From Paracoccaceae bacterium (GTDB lineage Bacteria; Pseudomonadota; Alphaproteobacteria; Rhodobacterales; Rhodobacteraceae): a stretch of 64,000 bases of DNA. Positions 9,750 to 17,639 of this stretch are shown in pieces; position 1 is the stretch's first letter, and every line of letters starts with the position of its first letter. The notes beneath the pieces are model-generated. The model worked only from the letters and a program-made list of their open reading frames with translations, had not been told where the DNA came from and did no database searches. The stretch spans positions 1 to 64,000 of the forward strand of contig NVUX02000038.1 of assembly GCA_002402045.2 (NCBI GenBank). The letters run 5' to 3'. Position numbers and translations under genes: made by a program.

Positions 9750-9995
9750 TCAGCCCCCCGTCATCGGCGGAAAAAACGCCACTTCGCGGGCGCCCTTGAT
9801 TGAGGCGCTCAGCTCCGTCAATTCCTGATCAACCGCCACCCGCACCGAAGCCATATCCGCAAACGCCGCGGCATAGCGCGGCTCCCGCGCCTTCAGCTCG
9901 TCCACCAGCTCGGCCACGGTCTCCGCGTCGGTTTCCACCTCTTCCTTAGGCACCCCGATGCGCTCCCGCATCCACGCAAAATAAAGTACCTGCAT
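9750..9995 (-). CDS. moaD: Molybdopterin synthase sulfur carrier subunit MoaD
   Basis: Ubiquitin-fold small subunit of molybdopterin synthase, 81 residues, ending in the required Gly-Gly tail (FFPPMTGG) that is thiocarboxylated. The start ATG shares one base with the pgsA stop (TAATG), showing tight coupling in a pgsA-moaD-moaE operon, an arrangement common in Rhodobacterales. Confidence 0.94.
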   Translation of the reverse strand: MQVLYFAWMRERIGVPKEEVETDAETVAELVDELKAREPRYAAAFADMASVRVAVDQELTELSASIKGAREVAFFPPMTGG

Positions 9996-10654
9996 TATAC
10001 TTCTCTCAATATAGGCAAGGCTTTACGGAAATAATCCAGCCCCGTTATCATCGTCAGCCCCGCGGCAATCCACAATAGCCACGCCCCAACAAGCGTGCTC
10101 CAGTCATACCCCGCAGCAATCCAGCGTAAGCCAAAAATATCCTCGATTTCACCGTCCAAAATGCCAGCCACGATCTCGTCGCTCATCCCCGAGGACAGCG
10201 CCCAATAATAATGCCCAAACAGGAACGAGGCCAAAATAACCACAATCGCCAGCATCTGGCTAGCGGTCTTCCACTTGGCCAAACCTGTCACCTTCAGCGT
10301 GCTGGCTTTGCCACCCAAAAACTCCCGCAGCCCCGAAACAAATACCTCCCGAAAGGTGATAAGAATAATCGGCGTGAGCACATCAAGCCCCACATAAGGG
10401 CTGCGCACCGCGATCACCAAAAGCGCAATCAGCACCATCGCCTTATCGGCAATCGGGTCCAGCATCCGGCCCAAATTGGTAATCTGGTTCCATTTACGGG
10501 CCAAATACCCATCCAGATAATCGGTTGAGGCCGCAGCAACAAACAGCCCAAGCGCAATCCAATCCGCATAAGGTGAGGGTAGGAATACGAAAACCAGCCC
10601 CACAGCTGGGGCGGCAATGAGCCGAAACATTGTTAGTAAGTTTGGAATATTCAC
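9995..10654 (-). CDS. pgsA: CDP-diacylglycerol-glycerol-3-phosphate 3-phosphatidyltransferase
   Basis: Integral membrane enzyme making phosphatidylglycerophosphate, the committed step to phosphatidylglycerol. The 219-residue protein carries the CDP-alcohol phosphotransferase motif DG..AR........G...D...D (DYLDGYLARK, then LGRMLDPIADK) in the first third and about five or six hydrophobic helices. It starts with GTG, with GAGGG six bases upstream. It lies 27 bases downstream of uvrC and overlaps moaD by one base. Confidence 0.93.
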   Translation of the reverse strand: MNIPNLLTMFRLIAAPAVGLVFVFLPSPYADWIALGLFVAAASTDYLDGYLARKWNQITNLGRMLDPIADKAMVLIALLVIAVRSPYVGLDVLTPIILITFREVFVSGLREFLGGKASTLKVTGLAKWKTASQMLAIVVILASFLFGHYYWALSSGMSDEIVAGILDGEIEDIFGLRWIAAGYDWSTLVGAWLLWIAAGLTMITGLDYFRKALPILREV

Positions 10655-10681
10655 GAAGTGCCCTCTAGCTTTTGCATAACT

Positions 10682-12580
10682 TTAACCATTTTCATGGAAA
10701 TATGAATAGATGGTTTCCGCCATTTTGTCAGAAACCCCCTCCACGGCCTTCAAATCGGCCAAATCTGCGCGAGAAGCCGCCTTGGCCGAGCCGAAATGCG
10801 CCAGCAAAGCCCGTTTGCGCTTGGCCCCCACGCCCGGCACGCCGTCCAGCGGCGTGGCCCCAATGGCTTTGCTGCGCTTGGCGCGGTGGGTGCCAATGGC
10901 AAAACGGTGCGCCTCGTCGCGCAGGCGCTGCACAAAATAGAGCACAGGGTCGCGGTAGGGCAGCGCAAAGGGGCGCTGGCCAGATACATGAAATTCCTCT
11001 TTCCCCGCGTCACGGTCCACCCCCTTGGCCACCCCCACCATGGCAATGCCCTCAACCCCCATTTCGGTCATCACCCCACGCACAGCACTCACCTGCCCTG
11101 CGCCACCATCAATCAGCAACAGGTCTGGCCACATGCCTTTATCACGGTCGGGGTCTTCCTTCACGAGGCGATGAAACCGCCGCGTCAGCACCTCTTTCAT
11201 CATGCCAAAATCATCGCCCGGCGTTATGCCCTCACCCTTAATGTTGAACTTCCGGTAAGACGATTTCATCCAGCCCTCCGGCCCTGCCACCACCATGGCG
11301 CCCACCGCATGCGCGCCCTGAATATGCGAGTTATCATAGATCTCGATCCGCTTTGGTGTGGCCGACAGATTAAAAGCCTTAGCCAGCCCCTCCAGCAGCC
11401 GCGCTTGCGAGGCGGTCTCGGCCAGCTTGCGCGCCAAGGCCTCGCGCGCATTGCGCAGAGCATTATCCACCAGCTCCTTTTTCTCGCCGCGCTGGGGCAC
11501 CAAAAGCGCCACCTTACGGCTGGTTTTGGCGCTAAACGCCTCCTCCAGCAGCTCGGGCCGCTCCACAGCCTCGCTCAGCAAAATCAGCGGTGGTGGCGGC
11601 TTGTTATCATAAAATTGTACCATAAAGGCCTCAAGGATTTCAGCCGCATCCGCAGAGCCACCGGTGCGCGGATAATAAGCCCTGTTGCCCCAATTCTGGT
11701 TGGCCCGAATAAAAAACACCTGCACACAGGCCTGCCCACCGTCTTGGTGCAGCGCAATCACATCGGCCTGTGCCACCCCCGCCGGATTAACCCCCTGAGA
11801 AACCTGCACCTGCGCCATTGCCGCCAGACGGTCACGAATGGCCCCCGCCTTTTCGTATTCCATATTTTCCGAAGCGCCTCGCATTTCCAATGCCAGCCGC
11901 TGCTGAATATCGCTCGACTTCCCCCCCAGAAAGTCCAACCCCTCCGCCACTGATGCACCATACTCATCGGCAGAGATATGCCCCACGCATGGCCCCGAGC
12001 AGCGCTTGATCTGGTATTGCAAACACGCCCGCGTTCGCCCCTCAAACTCCGCGTCTGAGCAGTTACGCAGCAAAAACACCCGTTCCAGCTGCGCCAGTGT
12101 TCGGTTTACCGCGCCAATAGAGGCAAACGGCCCAAAGTATTTGCCCTTTTCCCGCCGCGCCCCCCGGTGTTTTTTGATCTGCGGAAAGCCGTGTTCCGTC
12201 GTCACCAAAATGCTGGGGAATGATTTATCGTCGCGCAGCAGCACATTATAGCGCGGCTTCAGCTGCTTAATCAGGTTCTGCTCCAAAAGCAGCGCTTCGG
12301 TCTCCGTCCGAGTTGTCAGGAACATCATGCTCGCCGTCGCCGAGATCATCCGGCCAATGCGCGCCGAATGCCCCGTGGGCCGCGCATAGCTCGAAACCCG
12401 ATTGCGCAATTGCCGCGCCTTGCCCACGTACAGCACACCGCCCGATGCATCCAGCATCCGGTAAACCCCGGGCGAGGTATCCAGCTGCTCTAAGTAGCCT
12501 TTAATAACCTCATGTCCACGCAGCGCGCTTTTCGGCGCGCCCTCCTCTTCAAACTCGGTTTTTTGCTGATTATGGCTCAT
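10682..12580 (-). CDS. uvrC: UvrABC excinuclease subunit C
   Basis: Nucleotide excision repair endonuclease that makes both incisions around a lesion marked by UvrAB. It is 632 residues, normal for UvrC. Domains in order: GIY-YIG nuclease ([16 protein letters not shown], about residues 30-115), Cys-containing linker ([15 protein letters not shown], about 185-200), UVR domain that binds UvrB (about 215-250), RNase H-like nuclease ([11 protein letters not shown] and LLIDGGAGQ, about 400-500), and C-terminal helix-hairpin-helix repeats ([15 protein letters not shown], about 575-630). It heads the uvrC-pgsA-moaD-moaE run. An AT-rich region with DnaA-box-like sites lies upstream. Confidence 0.96.
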   Translation of the reverse strand: MSHNQQKTEFEEEGAPKSALRGHEVIKGYLEQLDTSPGVYRMLDASGGVLYVGKARQLRNRVSSYARPTGHSARIGRMISATASMMFLTTRTETEALLLEQNLIKQLKPRYNVLLRDDKSFPSILVTTEHGFPQIKKHRGARREKGKYFGPFASIGAVNRTLAQLERVFLLRNCSDAEFEGRTRACLQYQIKRCSGPCVGHISADEYGASVAEGLDFLGGKSSDIQQRLALEMRGASENMEYEKAGAIRDRLAAMAQVQVSQGVNPAGVAQADVIALHQDGGQACVQVFFIRANQNWGNRAYYPRTGGSADAAEILEAFMVQFYDNKPPPPLILLSEAVERPELLEEAFSAKTSRKVALLVPQRGEKKELVDNALRNAREALARKLAETASQARLLEGLAKAFNLSATPKRIEIYDNSHIQGAHAVGAMVVAGPEGWMKSSYRKFNIKGEGITPGDDFGMMKEVLTRRFHRLVKEDPDRDKGMWPDLLLIDGGAGQVSAVRGVMTEMGVEGIAMVGVAKGVDRDAGKEEFHVSGQRPFALPYRDPVLYFVQRLRDEAHRFAIGTHRAKRSKAIGATPLDGVPGVGAKRKRALLAHFGSAKAASRADLADLKAVEGVSDKMAETIYSYFHENG

Positions 12581-12855
12581 AGCATGAACATAGGTGATTC
12601 TCTGGCGGGGTGCACCCTTGAACAGACAAAATCAAGAGAAAAGGCATCCACCGTTCCTGTGGATAACTCTGTGGGCAACTCCCGTTGAACTCACGATTTC
12701 CCTTATTTTTAGCGTGTTTCATCGGATTGCGTAAATTTTAGGCATATTTGCAAGTTATTGATAAATAACGGTATTTATTTTGTAACTAGGTAAAACCTTG
12801 ATTCCATTAAAGAAATCTAACTACTTCGTGAACAGAAACCTAAAAAGTGGACAAC
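12581..12855. promoter_or_regulatory. AT-rich intergenic region with DnaA-box-like sites upstream of uvrC
   Basis: This 275-base gap has an exact DnaA-box 9-mer on the minus strand (TTATCCACA; plus-strand 12658-12666). A degenerate copy follows twelve bases on (TGTGGGCAA, 12670-12678) and a weaker one lies at 12846-12854 (AGTGGACAA). Between them is a markedly AT-rich stretch (about 12700-12830), out of character with the GC-rich surroundings. It must carry the uvrC promoter. The DnaA sites could mean DnaA control of uvrC or a replication-related element. Too few sites are present to call an origin. Confidence 0.4.
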
Positions 12856-13626
12856 TTATTCGGGCCCGAGAATATCGGGGGTTTGCCATGCAAGGTGCTG
12901 ACCGCCGTCCATGCACAAAAGCTGCCCCGTAAAACCGGGTGAATCCAGTATAAAATCCATCGCGCGGCAAATCTCGGTAGGGTCAGACCCACGCTTTAAA
13001 ATCGTGGCTTTTCGTTGGTTTGCGAAGTGTTCTTCACTTTGCCGCGTGCCGCGCAGCGTCGGCCCCGGCCCAATGCCATTCACCCGAATGCGCGGCGCCA
13101 AAGCCTGTGCGGCTGTCTTGGTAAAAGCCCAAAGCCCCGCCTTGGCGAGGCTATATGTCATGAATTCCGGCGTAGGTTTACGCACCCGCTGATCAATCAT
13201 ATTGATCACATTCGCCATCGCCAGCGGCTCGCCGTCACTCCCTGTCGCGGGCGCTTGTGCCGCAAAGGCTTGTGTAAGGAAAACAGGCGCGCGCAGGTTG
13301 GAATCCACATGCCGCGCCCAGCTTTCCGCCGTGGCACTTTCCAGCGTGTCATACTCAAATATAGAGGCATTGTTTATCAGCACATCCAGCGGCTTGCCCA
13401 AAGCTGCTGCCGCCCGTGGCACCAGCTCGGCCACCGCGCCCGCATCCAGCAAATCAGCCTGCAAGGCCACCGCATTTACGCCCAGCGCCCTCGCTTCAGC
13501 AACCACCGCCGCAGCTGGCCCTTCCGAGCTGGCATAATGCACCACCACATCAGCACCGCGCCCTGCCAAATGCAAAGCCATTGCGCGCCCCAAGCGCACC
13601 GCGCCGCCGGTTATAAGTGCTGCCAT
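12856..13626 (-). CDS. SDR-family oxidoreductase, pteridine-reductase-like
   Basis: A 256-residue NAD(P)H-dependent short-chain dehydrogenase. It has the nucleotide-binding TGGAVRLGRAMA loop, whose TG(G/A)xxRLG form is characteristic of FolM/PTR1-type pteridine reductases, then NNAS (about residue 88) and the catalytic YSLAK motif (about 160-164). A reduced-pterin or folate role is therefore plausible but unproven. The C-terminal GFTGQLLCMDGGQHL is the usual SDR ending. The stop of the antiporter gene is followed by the SDR frame on the same strand with little space, suggesting co-transcription from upstream. Confidence 0.82.
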   Translation of the reverse strand: MAALITGGAVRLGRAMALHLAGRGADVVVHYASSEGPAAAVVAEARALGVNAVALQADLLDAGAVAELVPRAAAALGKPLDVLINNASIFEYDTLESATAESWARHVDSNLRAPVFLTQAFAAQAPATGSDGEPLAMANVINMIDQRVRKPTPEFMTYSLAKAGLWAFTKTAAQALAPRIRVNGIGPGPTLRGTRQSEEHFANQRKATILKRGSDPTEICRAMDFILDSPGFTGQLLCMDGGQHLAWQTPDILGPE

Positions 13627-13629
13627 CGA

Positions 13630-14586
13630 TTATCTCCCCAAAAGGTAGACCATATAGACCACATACAACCCCAAAAACGCAACGCCCCAGAGCCGCCCCA
13701 TTTTGATCTTGGTAAATACAAATACGCCAAGCAAGGCCGACGCCGCCAGCATGATCCAAAAATCGAGGTTCAGGAATTCCTGCGCCACGGGCAGCGGGCC
13801 AAAAAAGCTGGTCACCCCCATGATCGCCAGCAGGTTAAACATGTTGGAGCCAATTACATTGCCCAAAGCCACATCGGCTTGCCGCCGCAAGGCCGCTACG
13901 GTGGTGGTTGCCAGCTCGGGCAGTGATGTGCCCACCGCCACCAGCGTCAGGCCAATCACCTCTTCGCCGAGGTTAAAGCGCTCAGCCACCAGCAACGCGC
14001 CTTCGATCATCAGCTGCGCGCCCAAAGGCAGGCCAACCATGCCCGCAATAAGATAAAGCCCCATGCGCCAGCCCGGCATATCGGGGCCAACGCCCTGAAG
14101 CGCCTCAAGCTCCGCCGTGCTTTCGGCCTTGGCCTCGGCGCGCGAGCACATGGCCGAATGCAGGTTATCCCACAGCATTACGCCCAGCAGCCCGAGCAGC
14201 ACCGCACCATGCCAAAAATAGAGTGGCCCCATAAAGCCCAACGCGATAAATATCACCGAAACGCCAAGCATCATCAGGTAAATGCGACGGGTATCCGTGG
14301 CCGAGGTATCAAGCGTGTAAAGCAGGGCGGGAAAGCCCAGCACCAGCAGCACATTGGCGGTATTGGAGCCGACAACATTGCCCAGTGCAATGCCCGGTGC
14401 ACCGTCCAGAGCCGACTGAATGGCGATCAGCATTTCAGGGGCCGAGGTGCCAAAGCCCACAACGGTAACGCTCACCACAAGCGTGGGCACGCCTAATCGC
14501 AAGCTTAGCCCCACCGCGCCTTTTACCAACAAATCCCCAGCCAAAACCAAGAGTATCAACCCGCTTCCAACCAGTAAAAACGCCAT
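13630..14586 (-). CDS. Calcium/sodium antiporter (CaCA family, YrbG-like)
   Basis: A 318-residue inner-membrane cation exchanger with two homologous halves of about five helices each. Each half carries an alpha-repeat: GFGTSAPEMLIAI in the first (about residues 45-57) and VAVGTSLPELATT in the second (about 200-215); the acidic residue in each is the ion ligand. A hydrophilic cytoplasmic loop lies between (about 150-170). Its ATG immediately follows the stop of the small zinc-ribbon gene, so it is part of the leftward run S49 peptidase, zinc ribbon, antiporter, SDR. Confidence 0.9.
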   Translation of the reverse strand: MAFLLVGSGLILLVLAGDLLVKGAVGLSLRLGVPTLVVSVTVVGFGTSAPEMLIAIQSALDGAPGIALGNVVGSNTANVLLVLGFPALLYTLDTSATDTRRIYLMMLGVSVIFIALGFMGPLYFWHGAVLLGLLGVMLWDNLHSAMCSRAEAKAESTAELEALQGVGPDMPGWRMGLYLIAGMVGLPLGAQLMIEGALLVAERFNLGEEVIGLTLVAVGTSLPELATTTVAALRRQADVALGNVIGSNMFNLLAIMGVTSFFGPLPVAQEFLNLDFWIMLAASALLGVFVFTKIKMGRLWGVAFLGLYVVYMVYLLGR

Positions 14587-14760
14587 CTATTTGGCCTTTT
14601 TCGCGCAGGTTTGGCACGGCCCTTTACCGATAAGAAAGCTACCACATTTTGGGCATTTCCCAATCAGCTTTTTAGATTTCGCATCAGGGTTAAACAGCTT
14701 TCCGGCCATGCCGACAAGCATCATCACCAGCAAAAATATCACTACGATTTTTAAAAACAT
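14587..14760 (-). CDS. 57-residue membrane-anchored zinc-ribbon protein
   Basis: A short gene easily missed by length filters. The protein begins MFLKIVVIFLLVMMLVGMAG, a single membrane helix, continues with a basic linker, and ends with two Cys pairs, CPKC and CQTC, thirteen residues apart, forming a likely zinc ribbon near the C-terminus. It fills the space between the S49 peptidase and the antiporter exactly: four bases separate its ATG from the peptidase stop and none separate its stop from the antiporter ATG. That spacing, plus intact coding, makes it a credible gene. Function is unknown. Confidence 0.75.
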   Translation of the reverse strand: MFLKIVVIFLLVMMLVGMAGKLFNPDAKSKKLIGKCPKCGSFLIGKGPCQTCAKKAK

Positions 14761-14764
14761 GCGG

Positions 14765-15544
14765 CTACAGCCCGAAGCGCGCCCACAGGCTGCGCTCCTC
14801 TATTTGGCCCAGAATCGAAGCACCAAAGCGGCTAAACAGGCCCTTTTTCGGTCCATAAACCTTAAAGGCAACCTTGTCCCCAAAGCGTTCTTTCATCACC
14901 GGCACCATGTGGCCGATGCCATCAATCAGCCCATTATCCACCGCCGCTTGGCCAATCCAAATTTCGCCGGTAAACAGCCCTTCGCCCTTCAGCTTATCGC
15001 CCCGACGGCTTTTTACCTGCGCAATAAAGTTGCCGTGAATTTGCTCCAGCACCCGCTCCAGCCGCTCAATATCTTCTTTTTGCTCAGGCTTAAACGGGTC
15101 CATCATAGATTTGCTATCGCCCGCCGTATGCACTCGCCGCTCAATGCCGTGCGCCTTTATCAGGTCTTGAAAGCCAAAGCCGCCAGAGATCACGCCAATA
15201 GAGCCGAGCACCGAGTTATCATCGGCGAAAATTTCGTCAGCAGCAGTGGCCAGCCAATAGCCGCCCGAGGCTGCCACATCCTCAACAAAAGCAAAAACTG
15301 GAAGTTCTTTTTCCGCCGCCAGCCTGCGAATACGCGCCGCAATCAGCGCCGATTGCGTGGGCGAACCACCGGGAGAATTGATTTGCAGCACAACGGCTTT
15401 CAGCTTCCCCTTGGCAAACGCCTTTTCAATCAGCGGCGCCAAAGCAGCATCGGTCAGCGAATTTCGCCCTGTGCCAATCGCACCAATCAGGCGGATAACG
15501 GCAACTTTCGGAGAGGATTTAAACATTTTCAATGGGTTTTTCAT
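14765..15544 (-). CDS. S49-family serine peptidase (SppA/SohB-like)
   Basis: A 259-residue single-domain member of the ClpP/crotonase-fold S49 peptidases that degrade signal peptides or membrane proteins. It shows the oxyanion segment LQINSPGGSPTQS (about residues 53-65) and the nucleophile motif VAASGGYW with Ser93. The general-base lysine is probably in the RRGDKLKGEGLF region (about 150-160). The length matches the short half-size SppA form. There is no clear signal peptide, so it may be cytoplasmic or membrane-associated. It is divergent from the aldo/keto reductase gene, with about 100 bases between for both promoters. Confidence 0.87.
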   Translation of the reverse strand: MKNPLKMFKSSPKVAVIRLIGAIGTGRNSLTDAALAPLIEKAFAKGKLKAVVLQINSPGGSPTQSALIAARIRRLAAEKELPVFAFVEDVAASGGYWLATAADEIFADDNSVLGSIGVISGGFGFQDLIKAHGIERRVHTAGDSKSMMDPFKPEQKEDIERLERVLEQIHGNFIAQVKSRRGDKLKGEGLFTGEIWIGQAAVDNGLIDGIGHMVPVMKERFGDKVAFKVYGPKKGLFSRFGASILGQIEERSLWARFGL

Positions 15545-15643
15545 GGGGAATATGTAAGGGCAAGCCCGCGCCAGAACAACCCTTCAATGCTTTTCCTTTG
15601 CGCGCCCCTGCGCTAGGCTCGCCAAAACCAAAAGGAACCACCC

Positions 15644-16690
15644 ATGCAAACCCGCCCCATTGGCCGCACTGGCCTCAATACCCACCCGTTTTCCCTCGGC
15701 ACCATGACGTTTGGCACCCAAACCCCCGAGGCCGACGCCCACCGCCAGCTTGATATGGCCGTTGAGGCTGGCATTAACCTGATTGATACCGCCGAGCTTT
15801 ATCCGGTAAACCCGATTGCCGCCGAAACCTGCGGTGATAGCGAGGCTATTGTTGGCAACTGGCTAGAGAAAACTGGGAAGCGGAAGGATGTGCTGATCGC
15901 CACCAAGGTCTCAGGCAGCGGGGCCAAGGCCATCCGTGATGGCGCACCAATTTCACCGAAGACCATTACAACCGCCGTTGAGGCCAGCCTCAAGCGGCTC
16001 AAAACCGACGTGATCGACCTCTACCAACTCCATTGGCCTAATCGCGGTTCCTATCACTTCCGGCAAAACTGGACATTTAGCGCGGCGGATCAGGATACCG
16101 CCGACTCCTTGGTGCATATCACCGAAGTGCTCGAAACCCTCGGCAAGCTGGTGAGCGCAGGTAAAATTCGCCATATCGGTCTTTCCAATGAAAGCGCATG
16201 GGGCACCGCGCAATTTCTGCGTATTGCCGAGACCAATGGCCTGCCGCGCATTGCCACCATCCAAAACGAATACTCGCTTCTCTGCCGCCACTATGATCTT
16301 GATCTCGCCGAGCTGAGCCACCACGAAGATGTTGGACTCCTTGCCTTCTCCCCGTTGGCCGCCGGGATTTTGACCGGAAAATATAGCGGAAATGTTATTC
16401 CGCAAGGCTCCCGCCGTAGCCTCAACCCTGAGCTAGGAGGCCGCGCAGTAAACCCGCGGAGCCTTGATGTAGCTGATGAATACGTGGCGCTGGCCGCCGC
16501 CCACGGGCTAGACCCCGTTCATATGGCGCTGGCGTTCTGCACATCGCGCCCCTTTATGGCCGCGTCTATCGTTGGGGCCACCACCTCAAGCCAGCTTGCG
16601 CATCTGCTCAAGGGGGCCGATCTTCAGCTTTCCGATGAGGTTCAGAAAGGCATTCAAGCGATTTATCGCCGCAGTCCTATGCCGATGTGA
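15644..16690 (+). CDS. Aldo/keto reductase, Tas-like
   Basis: A 348-residue NADPH-dependent aldo/keto reductase of the Tas group. The TIM-barrel catalytic residues are visible: Asp48 and Tyr53 in NLIDTAELYP, a lysine in LIATKVSG (about residue 86), and the His in YQLHWPNRG (about 125). The C-terminal SIVGATTSSQLAHLL is the typical NADPH-binding end. The substrate cannot be predicted. It is followed 72 bases later by a DsrC-like gene in the same direction, but a possible inverted repeat lies in that gap and co-transcription is uncertain. Confidence 0.88.
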   Translation: MQTRPIGRTGLNTHPFSLGTMTFGTQTPEADAHRQLDMAVEAGINLIDTAELYPVNPIAAETCGDSEAIVGNWLEKTGKRKDVLIATKVSGSGAKAIRDGAPISPKTITTAVEASLKRLKTDVIDLYQLHWPNRGSYHFRQNWTFSAADQDTADSLVHITEVLETLGKLVSAGKIRHIGLSNESAWGTAQFLRIAETNGLPRIATIQNEYSLLCRHYDLDLAELSHHEDVGLLAFSPLAAGILTGKYSGNVIPQGSRRSLNPELGGRAVNPRSLDVADEYVALAAAHGLDPVHMALAFCTSRPFMAASIVGATTSSQLAHLLKGADLQLSDEVQKGIQAIYRRSPMPM

Positions 16691-16762
16691 CACAGGTACA
16701 AGCGCTTCAAATTGTGATATGTGAATGCTTGCAATTCTCACATGCTAATCGGGGAGATGAAT

Positions 16763-17101
16763 ATGGCATTTGAATTTAACGGAACAGACTACGCAACCAA
16801 CGATAACGGCCACCTTGAAAACCACGAAGATTGGTCAGAAGATATGGCCAAAGCTATGGCCGCGGCGGAAGATATCGAGCTGACAGAAAAGCACTGGGAC
16901 CTGATCAATTTCCTACGGGAAGAGTATTTTCAGGGTGGCGGTGTGCACCCGAATACGCGCAAAATCGTAAAAGCCATGAGCGCCGCATGGGGCGAAAAGC
17001 TGAGCCAGCGCGATGTTTATGTGCTGTTTCCCGGAGACCCTTCCAAGCAAGGCGGCAAAATTGCTGGCCTGCCGGAAAGCCGTCGCAAGGGCGGGTATTA
17101 A
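16763..17101 (+). CDS. DsrC/TusE-family protein lacking both C-terminal cysteines
   Basis: A 112-residue homologue of DsrC, the sulfur-carrier protein, aligning throughout with the dsrC product of this window. Shared features include the EKHWDLINFLREEY helix and the C-terminal KIAGLP arm. At the positions of the two redox cysteines it has Gly98 and a basic tail (ESRRKGGY), so it cannot form the DsrC trisulfide. DsrC-like proteins with neither cysteine have been treated as a separate, possibly regulatory, class (RspA, from memory). I use the ATG at 16763 because of GGGGAGATGAAT upstream; the frame is open to 16721. Upstream, arms ATGTGA and TCACAT (16719-16743) may be a binding site. It may bind DsrC partners or act in regulation. 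Confidence 0.82.
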   Translation: MAFEFNGTDYATNDNGHLENHEDWSEDMAKAMAAAEDIELTEKHWDLINFLREEYFQGGGVHPNTRKIVKAMSAAWGEKLSQRDVYVLFPGDPSKQGGKIAGLPESRRKGGY

Positions 17102-17124
17102 GCACAATATCTGCGCGGAGTGCT

Positions 17125-17616
17125 TTACGCCCCCCGCGCATTATGCTTGAGCAATGCGCCACCGAGCGCCAGCAGAGACACGCCGCTAAACAGCACGCGC
17201 AGCAAGTTCCACTTTTGCCAATCAACCGAATAAGCAAGCCAAAGCGCGTTCAGGTTTTCCTGATCGGCCGAGATAGGCAAGACATCAAGTATCTGGTTGA
17301 GCGGCACGTTTAGCGTGAGGGTCACCACCATCATGGCGACAAACGCCACAAATGCGACCGCCACCCAGCGCTGCTCAACCTTCAGCCCGCTGCGCCATAA
17401 CGAATCAAACAAAATGGCCAGTGAAACCGGTGTGCCAATCAGGGCAACGGCAAAATACGATTTCTGGGTGGCGTGGCCAATTTCCTGATTGGCCAAAATG
17501 GCTGAAAAAGGTGCCGTAAGATCAAGCCCCGGCATTATTGAAAATGACATGGTAAAGAAAAACCCAAACAACGCGCCGGTGCACAATAGGGCAACTAAAT
17601 AGAATATCGCTTTCAT
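17125..17616 (-). CDS. DUF1772-like four-helix membrane protein
   Basis: A 163-residue protein with four hydrophobic segments (about 5-25, 55-75, 87-105 and 135-155), resembling DUF1772 (anthrone-oxygenase-like) membrane proteins, including the N-terminal 'GALFGFFFTMSFSIMPGL' and the mid-protein LNVPLNQIL segment. Function in bacteria is not settled. It is the last gene of a leftward trio with the ferric-reductase-like gene (24 bases upstream) and the EF-hand gene, so it may supply a membrane accessory. The ribosome binding site AAGGAAAA supports the start. Confidence 0.68.
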   Translation of the reverse strand: MKAIFYLVALLCTGALFGFFFTMSFSIMPGLDLTAPFSAILANQEIGHATQKSYFAVALIGTPVSLAILFDSLWRSGLKVEQRWVAVAFVAFVAMMVVTLTLNVPLNQILDVLPISADQENLNALWLAYSVDWQKWNLLRVLFSGVSLLALGGALLKHNARGA

Positions 17617-17639
17617 GGGTTTTCCTTGCGCGGCTAGAT

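Noticed and set aside
10796-11953. A 385-codon plus-strand open frame inside uvrC
   Set aside because: Antisense to conserved UvrC domains and without a ribosome binding site or family features.
12581-12855. Calling the AT-rich gap the chromosome origin
   Set aside because: Only one exact DnaA box is present, and the neighbouring genes are not those usually found at alphaproteobacterial origins. It is kept as an observation only.
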